6,848 bases of DNA from Chlamydia trachomatis (GTDB lineage: Bacteria; Chlamydiota; Chlamydiia; Chlamydiales; JAAKFR01), in NCBI GenBank assembly GCA_945861315.1, contig CAMAUB010000072.1, positions 1 through 6,848 of the forward strand, in the 5' to 3' direction. Below, in pieces: positions 1 through 6,028 of this stretch; position 1 is the stretch's first letter; each line of letters opens with the position of its first letter. The position numbers were made by a program, and so were the translations under genes. The notes under the pieces were generated by a model. That model did not search any database. It was not told the DNA's origin and saw only the letters and a program-made list of their open reading frames with translations.

Positions 1-71
1 CCCGCGGTTTAATGATCACAAGTCGGTTAATATTAGAAATATTGATCAACTTGGGATCATTAAACCCCGGG
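1..71. repeat. Imperfect inverted repeat, potential long hairpin
   Basis: Positions 1-34 and 38-71 are reverse complements at 29 of 34 positions, with a 3-base loop (35-37). The mismatches are at 5, 18, 24, 26 and 28, and two of them (26 and 28) would be G-U wobbles in RNA. The outer 17 bases, starting CCCGCGG and ending GATC, match the other arm with a single mismatch. The right arm is also the left part of the 86-bp repeat unit, so the left arm can be read as an inverted, diverged copy of that unit running off the window edge. There is no T-run beside the stem, so it is not a standard intrinsic terminator. It could be a remnant of a small dispersed element or a fold in the operon's 3' transcript; its function is unknown. 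Confidence 0.75.
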
Positions 72-204
72 TGCTTTCGCGTAACCAGAGGGTATCAATC
101 TAAATTTAATCGACTATATTAGAAATATTGATCAACTTGGGATCATTAAACCCCGGGTGCTTTCGCGTAACCAGAGGGTATCAATCTAAATTTAATCGAC
201 TATA
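30..204. repeat. Perfect tandem duplication, 86-bp unit, two copies
   Basis: Copy 1 (30-115) and copy 2 (116-201) are identical, and the match continues three bases further to 204. Each unit contains the palindromes TTGATCAA (42-49 and 128-135) and CCCGGG (66-71 and 152-157), and ends in the block TTTAATCGACTATA. The period is not a multiple of three and no reading frame runs through the array, so this is not a coding repeat. The complete identity suggests a recent duplication, active homogenisation or possibly an assembly artefact. I do not recognise the unit as a named element. There are only two copies and no repeat-spacer pattern, so it is not CRISPR. Confidence 0.93.
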
Positions 205-240
205 ACTCACCTTACGCATTTTTTCCCTTCACAGAGTGAG

Positions 241-286
241 CTAGAGGGTCAAAATTATCATTCCGGATTTAATCGACTATAACTCA
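241..286. repeat. Diverged partial copy of the 86-bp unit's right end
   Basis: The 20-base block ATTTAATCGACTATAACTCA at 267-286 is identical to 190-209, and its first 15 bases also occur at 104-118. Just upstream, CTAGAGGGTC at 241-250 resembles CCAGAGGGTA at 171-180 (8 of 10 identical). The bases between the two blocks differ in sequence and length: 16 here, against 9 in the full unit. This looks like a shortened, older copy of the same repeat family. It ends two bases from the stop codon of the outer-membrane channel gene. The 31 bases between the copies (210-240) include a T6 run but no recognisable gene or terminator stem. Confidence 0.75.
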
Positions 287-288
287 AG

Positions 289-1713
289 TCACTGACAAGA
301 ATTTGGGTATACACTGTTGTTTGCCTCAATGACCCATCCTCCACCTAATGATTTATAGATGTCAACAAGTGTGATGAAAACATCGCCTTGTGCTTTAGTA
401 AGATCAAGCTCAGAACTGAGCAGCTTGGTCTCAGCATCTAAAACAGTTAGATAGTCAGCTTGACCTTCATAATAGCGAAGCCATGCGAGTTTAAGGTATT
501 CTACAAGAGCTGCAACTCTTTGCGTTTCTATATCCACTAATTTCTTTGACTGGCGATGGGTCACAAGTGCATCGTTCACTTCTTTGAAGGCAGTCAAAAT
601 TGTTTGTTCGTATTGATAGAGTAACTCTCTTTGCTCAGAAACGGTGGCATTGAGTTGACCAACTAATCTGCCTCCTGTAAATATTGCCTGTGCATATTGT
701 CCCCCAATGGCCCAAGCAATTGATGGAGCTGTGAAGAGATCTTTTAGTTGTAAACTCTCTTGGCCAAAAAGTCCGGTAAGGGAAATTTGTGGAAAAAAGG
801 CTGCTCGAGCAACTCCAATTCTAGCATTGGCGGCAATGAGTCTATTTTCAGCTGCCATAATATCGGGTCTTCGCTCTAGCAAATCAGAAGGGAGGCCTGC
901 AGGGATAACAGGAGGTAGGGAAAATTGGGTGATCTCTTTACCACGCAAGATGCAAGTTGGACTTGTTCCAAGTAAGACGCTAAGCAAGTTCTCTTGCACA
1001 GGAATTTGTGCTTCTAAAGTTGCAATTATAGCGCGTACCTCTTCTAGAACGGAGATCGCTTGTTCTACTTCAATTTCCGAGGTAAGCCCTCCTTCAAAGC
1101 GTTTACGTGCTAAAACAACATACTCTTCTCGATCGCGCAACGTCGCATTAGAAATCTTGAGCTCTTGGTCTAATTCACGAATGAATAAGTATGTCTGTGC
1201 CACTGCAGAAATAAGACTTAATACAACTGTCTTTTGATTTTCTACTTGTGCCAATAGCTCCTCACAAGCAGCACGAGATTGGCTATGAATCTTTCCCCAT
1301 AAGTCAATTTCATAAGAGAGAGAGAACTCATACTTATAATAGGGTGTAATAGGAGAGAAGCCTTCGGGTAGAAAACTTGCTTGCTCTGGAATACGTTCTT
1401 TGAGTGCCATTCCATCTGATTCAATTTGGGGATAAAGCTTGGAACTTGCTATTTGGTAGTAGCCATAAAATTCACTAACTCTCCAAATAGCAGTCTTTAA
1501 ATCTTTGTTGTTTTCTAAGGCTTGTACAACTAAAGCATCAAGAATAGGATCTTGAAGCTCTTCCCACCATCGCACATTACAGCATGTGGACTCATCACTT
1601 GCTTCTATCCGCCAAGATTGCGGCATCTCCATGCAAGGTCGTCTATAACCTGGCTCTAAACTACAGCTTGTCAATAGTCCTATAAAGCATAGACTCATGT
1701 AGGTAGATTTCAT
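289..1713 (-). CDS. Outer-membrane channel lipoprotein of an RND efflux system (OprM/NodT type)
   Basis: This 474-residue protein should form the trimeric outer-membrane duct through which the pump releases substrate. It has a lipoprotein signal peptide with lipobox LLTSC, so Cys17 is the predicted acylation site. This is followed by PGYRRP, typical of the mature start of OprM-like proteins. The two OEP halves are visible. The first carries YEIDLWGKI (134-142). The second carries the family hallmark GLPSDLLERRPDI (273-285), then NARIGVARAAFFPQISLTG (296-314), AIFTGGRL (343-350) and YYEGQADYLTVLDAE (414-428). The length is normal for the family (about 460-490), so the gene looks intact. It is the last gene of the operon. 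Its ATG shares a base with the pump's stop codon (TAATG) and has a good ribosome-binding site, which supports this start and suggests translational coupling. Unusually, the mature part has further cysteines at 27, 44, 45, 150, 254 and 473. Family assignment is secure; substrate is unknown. Confidence 0.95.
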   Translation of the reverse strand: MKSTYMSLCFIGLLTSCSLEPGYRRPCMEMPQSWRIEASDESTCCNVRWWEELQDPILDALVVQALENNKDLKTAIWRVSEFYGYYQIASSKLYPQIESDGMALKERIPEQASFLPEGFSPITPYYKYEFSLSYEIDLWGKIHSQSRAACEELLAQVENQKTVVLSLISAVAQTYLFIRELDQELKISNATLRDREEYVVLARKRFEGGLTSEIEVEQAISVLEEVRAIIATLEAQIPVQENLLSVLLGTSPTCILRGKEITQFSLPPVIPAGLPSDLLERRPDIMAAENRLIAANARIGVARAAFFPQISLTGLFGQESLQLKDLFTAPSIAWAIGGQYAQAIFTGGRLVGQLNATVSEQRELLYQYEQTILTAFKEVNDALVTHRQSKKLVDIETQRVAALVEYLKLAWLRYYEGQADYLTVLDAETKLLSSELDLTKAQGDVFITLVDIYKSLGGGWVIEANNSVYPNSCQ

Positions 1714-4700
1714 TATTTTCTCCTATCCAAAAGGGAGTAAAACAGAGGGATAAAAAACACACCAAAGAGAGTTGCAAAAAGCATTCCACCCATCACTCCT
1801 GTACCAACAGAATGGCGACTAGCAGCTCCAGCTCCGCTACTAATCACGAGAGGAAAGACTCCAAAAATAAAGGTGAGCGAAGTCATTAAAATCGCTCTAA
1901 AGCGCTTGCGAGCTCCTTGTAGAGCGGCTTCACGAGCAGATAAGCCTTCAGCTCGTGCTTGAATGGCAAACTCAACGATCAAGATAGCATTTTTAGCCGA
2001 AAGTGCGATCAGTGTGACCAAACCAATCTGAAAATAGACATCGTTTTCAATTCCTCTGATTAAGATCGATAGAAGTGCTCCTAAAATTCCAAAGGGAACT
2101 CCTAATAGAATAGCCAAGGGTAGTGACCATCTTTCATAAAGAGCGGCTAAGATTAAAAAGACAAGAATAAAGGCTGCGGCAAGGACAATGAGAGAGGAAC
2201 CTCCAGCTGCCTGCTCTTGATAAGCTTCACCACTCCAAGAGTAGGTCATGTCAAAAGGAAGAATTTCTGTCGCAATCTCTTCCATCGCTTTCATTGCTTG
2301 CCCTGAACTATAACCTGCCGCTGGTCCACCATTAATTTTGGCTGCAGCAAAGTTATTAAAACGGCTCACTAAATTTGCCCCTTTCGAATAATCAAATGAA
2401 ACAAGAGACTTAAGAGGAACCATCTGATCCTTCTCTGAACGCAGATAAATGTTCCCAATTTCCTCAAGGGTGGTACGATAATTTGGATCAGCCTGAACAA
2501 CAACCTGAAAGACCTGCCCATATTTATTGAAGTTATTGACGTATACAGAACCAAGCAAGCTTTGCAAGGTTTCATAGACAGAACCTATCGATACTTTTAA
2601 CGCGCGCGCTTTAACACGATCAACATTAGCATATAGTTGCATACAATCAGACTGAACAGAGGTAAACATATGCCCTAACTCAGGGCGATCTTTTGCTTTT
2701 GTAATGAATTGTTTGGTCATATCTTCTAAGGTTCTGGCATCTCCATCTCCCTGATTGATAATCCAAAATTCAAATCCTCCAACCGTTCCAAGGCCTGGGA
2801 TTGCCGGTGGATTTACAGTTAAGACGCTTCCTTGTGGTAGAGTATGTAGCTCTTTGTTCAAACTATCGAGAACACCCTGAGCCTTCATCGCGGTGGTTTT
2901 TCTTTTGTCCCAGTTTTTCAAGAGAACAAAATAGGTGCCCACAGTCATTATATTGATATTATCCGCTAAACTAAAACCGGATAACTCAACAATGGATTCT
3001 ACTGCAGGATTTTTTAGCACAATCGGTTCTACAATTTTTGCCACCTGTTGAGTGCGATTTAGATTTGCTCCATCAGGAAGATTGGCAAATGTAAATAGAT
3101 AACCTTGATCCTCTTGAGGTACAAAACTTGTCGGTATAATCATGAGAAGTGTCACAATTGCTGCAATCACCATTCCAAAGCCCAAGAGGCCTATGATTGG
3201 ATGAAATAAGAGCCAGCTCGCCCCGGCAACATAGATATTGGTGACTCGATCAAGAAAGCGATTAAAAGCGGCTCCTAAGCGAGAGGATTTGTGCTCTTTT
3301 TTAAAAAAATAGGCTGCTAGAACAGGGCTAAGTGTTAAAGCTACAATTCCGGAAAAGATAACAGAGATCGCAATTGTGATAGCAAACTGTTTATAAAGCT
3401 CACCCGCAATACCTCCTAAAAAGGCGACAGGAATAAAAACGGCACATAAAACAAAGACAATTGCAAAAATAGGGCCTGAAACTTCTGCCATGGCTGCAAG
3501 GGCAGCCGCTTTAGGAGCTAGGCCCTTCTCTTTTATATTGCGCTCCACATTCTCTACGACAACAATTGCATCATCAACAACAATTCCAATGGCTAATACA
3601 AGACCAAAAAGGGTTAATGTATTTAAAGAAAAGTCAAGGGCATGCAGGCCGATAAATGTGCCGACTATGGAAACAATCATCGCAATGACTGGAATAAGTG
3701 TTGCCCTCATTGTTTGTAGAAAAATAAAGACAACTAGAGCAACCAAACAAGCCGCTTCATAAAGTGTCTTCTCAACTTCATTGATAGATACTTTGATGTA
3801 AGTTGTGGTGTTGTATGGAATCGAATATTCTAAGCCAGGTGGAAATCTCTTAGATAAACCTTTTAAAGTTGAGTTAACTTCTTTGTTGATATCAAGGGCA
3901 TTGGCTCCAAATAACTGATAAATAGCAATCAAAGCTACTGATTTTCCGTTGAGTGTTCCGCTAACAGCGTAGCTTTGTGCACCCAGTTCAGCTCTACCCA
4001 CATCTCCAATTGTAACTGTGGCACAATCTGAGTTAGCTCTTAAAATGATTTCTTCATATTCTTTAGCAGTAGCTAATCGTCCAAGCGAAGTAACAGGAAG
4101 AGCTAATGGGACATCGCCAATAGTTGGTGGCATTCCAAGTTGGCCAAGGGGGTAGTCGTTGTTTTGCTCTGTTATTGCCGTTACAACATCATTTGTAGAA
4201 ATTTTTAGTTGTGCCATCTCATCAGGCCTAAGCCAGATGCGCATTGCATAATTCTGAGCATTGATAACAGACGCACTACTGATACCATTTAATCTCTGTA
4301 GCACCTCTGCCACTTGGATGGTTGCATAATTATTTACAAAGATATCATCATAGCGACCATCAGGAGATTCTATTGCCACCAGCATCAAAATATTAGGTGT
4401 TTGTTTCTTTACAAGAATTCCTTCCTTCTGCGCCTCTTGCGGCAACTGAGACATTGCGACATCAACACGATCTTGAACGTTATTAAGAGCTTGATCAACA
4501 TCTGTTCCAATTTTGAAAAAGACATTCAATATATAATTGCCCGTTGAGGAACTTTCAGAGTACATATAGATCATGTTCTCAACGCCATTGATTTGAGTCT
4601 CTAGGGGAGCTGCAATTGTATCTGCAATCACCTGACCTGTTGCACCTGGATATGAGATTGAGACTTGAACTTGCGGAGGAACAATATTTGGATATTGCTC

Positions 4701-4799
4701 AATTGGAAGATGAGTAAGCGCAGTCATTCCGATTAGTACAATTAGGATTGAGATGACACAGGCAAAGACAGGGCGGCTCAGAAAAAATCTAGAAATCAT
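1713..4799 (-). CDS. Inner-membrane RND multidrug efflux pump (HAE1 family, AcrB/MexB-like)
   Basis: This 1028-residue proton/drug antiporter should take up hydrophobic or amphiphilic compounds from the periplasm or outer membrane leaflet and pass them to the channel. It starts with the family N-terminus MISRFFLSRPVFA, where the first membrane helix begins. A large periplasmic loop follows (about 30-335) with QYPNIVPPQVQVSISYPGA. Helices 2-6 span about 340-500 and hold GIVVDDAIVVVEN (405-417). Asp409 and Asp410 match the AcrB Asp407/Asp408 proton relay. A second periplasmic loop covers about 558-870. Helices 8-12 carry ALSAKNAILIVEFA (932-945), whose Lys936 matches AcrB Lys940, and Arg968, which corresponds to AcrB Arg971. 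All relay residues are therefore present and the length is normal, so it looks active. The segment aligned with the AcrB switch loop (about 608-621, GFSLADNINIMTVG) is poorer in glycine than AcrB. The start lies 2 nt after the adaptor stop with no clear ribosome-binding site, suggesting coupling. Drug specificity cannot be read from the sequence. Confidence 0.97.
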   Translation of the reverse strand: MISRFFLSRPVFACVISILIVLIGMTALTHLPIEQYPNIVPPQVQVSISYPGATGQVIADTIAAPLETQINGVENMIYMYSESSSTGNYILNVFFKIGTDVDQALNNVQDRVDVAMSQLPQEAQKEGILVKKQTPNILMLVAIESPDGRYDDIFVNNYATIQVAEVLQRLNGISSASVINAQNYAMRIWLRPDEMAQLKISTNDVVTAITEQNNDYPLGQLGMPPTIGDVPLALPVTSLGRLATAKEYEEIILRANSDCATVTIGDVGRAELGAQSYAVSGTLNGKSVALIAIYQLFGANALDINKEVNSTLKGLSKRFPPGLEYSIPYNTTTYIKVSINEVEKTLYEAACLVALVVFIFLQTMRATLIPVIAMIVSIVGTFIGLHALDFSLNTLTLFGLVLAIGIVVDDAIVVVENVERNIKEKGLAPKAAALAAMAEVSGPIFAIVFVLCAVFIPVAFLGGIAGELYKQFAITIAISVIFSGIVALTLSPVLAAYFFKKEHKSSRLGAAFNRFLDRVTNIYVAGASWLLFHPIIGLLGFGMVIAAIVTLLMIIPTSFVPQEDQGYLFTFANLPDGANLNRTQQVAKIVEPIVLKNPAVESIVELSGFSLADNINIMTVGTYFVLLKNWDKRKTTAMKAQGVLDSLNKELHTLPQGSVLTVNPPAIPGLGTVGGFEFWIINQGDGDARTLEDMTKQFITKAKDRPELGHMFTSVQSDCMQLYANVDRVKARALKVSIGSVYETLQSLLGSVYVNNFNKYGQVFQVVVQADPNYRTTLEEIGNIYLRSEKDQMVPLKSLVSFDYSKGANLVSRFNNFAAAKINGGPAAGYSSGQAMKAMEEIATEILPFDMTYSWSGEAYQEQAAGGSSLIVLAAAFILVFLILAALYERWSLPLAILLGVPFGILGALLSILIRGIENDVYFQIGLVTLIALSAKNAILIVEFAIQARAEGLSAREAALQGARKRFRAILMTSLTFIFGVFPLVISSGAGAASRHSVGTGVMGGMLFATLFGVFFIPLFYSLLDRRK
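1719..1724 (-). promoter_or_regulatory. Ribosome-binding site of the outer-membrane channel gene
   Basis: On the minus strand AGGAGA lies five bases before the ATG at 1713, inside the last codons of the pump gene. It is a near-consensus Shine-Dalgarno sequence. Together with the TAATG overlap it fixes the channel start and points to reinitiation by ribosomes finishing the pump. Neither the pump nor the adaptor has a comparably clear site. Confidence 0.85.
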
Positions 4800-4801
4800 C
4801 G

Positions 4802-5971
4802 CTATGCCGCTGTTTTAACCTGAGTTTCGGGTTGTTTGGCTCTATCTTCAACGTAAGAGGTGATTGAAGAGATGACTACCTTCGAGTTATTTTGAACCTT
4901 ATTTGTTCCATCTGAAACAACTAATTCCCCAGGATGAACTCCTTCGGTTATGATCCAATAGGTTTGATACCACTGCCCAACTTTCACCTCTCTTAAGGAA
5001 ACGATCTGATTCTCATCGATGACAAAAACATACATTCCATGGTTTCCTTGAAAAACCGCTGATTGGGGAACAATGATTGCATCAGGGCGCATTGCACCAC
5101 TGATAGTTGCGCTGACAAATTGCCCCGGTAATAAGTCTCCCTTAGGATTATTAAACTCAGATCTCACTACTAATGAGCCAGTATCAGGATCTAGAACAGG
5201 AGCTAAAAAATTGACTTTCCCAATAGATGGAAATAGAGAGCCATCGGCTAATTTAAGTTTGACTGTATAATTTTGCTCTTTAGGGAGGATTAATCGTTGA
5301 GTATTTCCCTCAGCTTTAGCTTGCAACAGTTCTTGATCAGAGATCGAAAAGACCACCCAAATAGGATCAATGACAGAAACTGAAGTCAATAATCCATTAA
5401 TGGAGGGCGTGATCAAATTACCCTCTCGATAAATCGCTCGAGTCGTTAATCCTTTAATGGGAGATTTAATGTAGGTATAACTTAAGTTGAGTTTTGCTTG
5501 TGTCACATTTGCACTTGTGGAGATGACAGATGCCTCACCAGCAAGTACTTGAGCGAGAGCATCATCTCTATCTTTTTGACTTGCAGCCTTTTGTTCATAA
5601 AGGGGTTCAAGCCTTTTCAAACTTCTTTCCGCTCCCCACAAGATTGCTTTTTGACGAGCAAGCTCTCCTTCTGCTAACTGAAGGCTTGCTTCAAACTGAC
5701 TTGGATCAATGCGAAATAGCAGACTATCTGGGTCAACCATGCTCCCTTCGCTATAGTTGATGCTTTGAAGATATCCCTCTACGCGGGAGCGGATTTCAAC
5801 TGGATGAGAGCTTTTTGCAACACCAACAAATTGAAAGTCTGCTGGAATTGTGTTGGCAGCAATGCGAAAAGCGGTGACAACTGCAGGGGGTTTTACATCT
5901 TTTTTACTACCATGGCAACCTGTCAGCAAAAAGAAGCTTATTATTAATATTGAGAAAAAAGGCAGTTTCAT
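4802..5971 (-). CDS. Periplasmic adaptor lipoprotein of the RND efflux system (MFP, AcrA/MexA-like)
   Basis: This membrane-fusion protein should connect the pump to the outer-membrane channel. The preferred start gives 389 residues, beginning with a clean lipoprotein signal peptide (MKLPFFSILIISFFLLTGC); Cys19 is the predicted lipidated residue. Domains in order: first half of the lipoyl motif with VEGYLQSINYSEGSMVDP (64-81); a coiled-coil hairpin (about 91-160) with LEPLYEQKAASQKDRDDA; second lipoyl half with YTYIKSPIKGLTTRAIYREG (165-184); a beta-barrel (about 200-290) ending in LLPGQFV; and a membrane-proximal domain with IVPQSAVFQ (300-308). The frame stays open to an ATG at 6022, which would add 17 residues, MYKSFIDFFGRKCDLND, in front of the signal peptide. 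I prefer 5971 because the longer form buries the signal and nearly abuts the divergent gene. Neither start has a clear Shine-Dalgarno sequence. It is first in the operon, ahead of the pump. Family is secure; the start is moderately sure. Confidence 0.93.
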   Translation of the reverse strand: MKLPFFSILIISFFLLTGCHGSKKDVKPPAVVTAFRIAANTIPADFQFVGVAKSSHPVEIRSRVEGYLQSINYSEGSMVDPDSLLFRIDPSQFEASLQLAEGELARQKAILWGAERSLKRLEPLYEQKAASQKDRDDALAQVLAGEASVISTSANVTQAKLNLSYTYIKSPIKGLTTRAIYREGNLITPSINGLLTSVSVIDPIWVVFSISDQELLQAKAEGNTQRLILPKEQNYTVKLKLADGSLFPSIGKVNFLAPVLDPDTGSLVVRSEFNNPKGDLLPGQFVSATISGAMRPDAIIVPQSAVFQGNHGMYVFVIDENQIVSLREVKVGQWYQTYWIITEGVHPGELVVSDGTNKVQNNSKVVISSITSYVEDRAKQPETQVKTAA

Positions 5972-6028
5972 ATCATTCAAATCGCATTTTCTACCAAAAA
6001 AATCAATAAAAGATTTATACATTAAAAA
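5972..6028. promoter_or_regulatory. Short AT-rich divergent intergenic region, presumed promoters for both directions
   Basis: These 57 bases lie between two divergently oriented start codons, so promoters for the efflux operon and for the plus-strand gene should be in or next to them. The region is very AT-rich. TTTATA at 6014-6019 reads TATAAA on the minus strand and could serve as a -10 box for the operon. No well-spaced -35 partner is visible for it, nor any convincing pair for the plus strand. No palindromic operator is seen. The assignment rests on position rather than on a clear motif. Confidence 0.35.

Noticed and set aside
72..116. tRNA or small structured RNA inside the repeat unit
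   Set aside because: No cloverleaf arms, no GGTTCGA-like T-loop and no CCA end could be found.
30..286. CRISPR array
   Set aside because: The two full copies are directly adjacent with no spacers, and the 86-base unit is too long for a CRISPR repeat.
1..288. Intrinsic terminator for the efflux operon
   Set aside because: On the minus strand no GC-rich stem followed by a T-run is visible. The 1-71 stem lacks a T-run, and the T6 run at 219-224 is an A-run in the operon's transcript.
707..1237. Plus-strand open frame of 176 codons
   Set aside because: It lies wholly opposite the channel gene, which has clear family motifs across this stretch. The predicted protein shows no recognisable domain.
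3490..3762. Plus-strand open frame of 90 codons
   Set aside because: It is antisense to the conserved helix 2-6 region of the RND pump and is rich in Ala, Thr and Arg, as expected of a shadow of hydrophobic helices.
4314..4547. Plus-strand open frame of 77 codons
   Set aside because: It is antisense to the first periplasmic loop of the pump and has no ribosome-binding site or recognisable domain.
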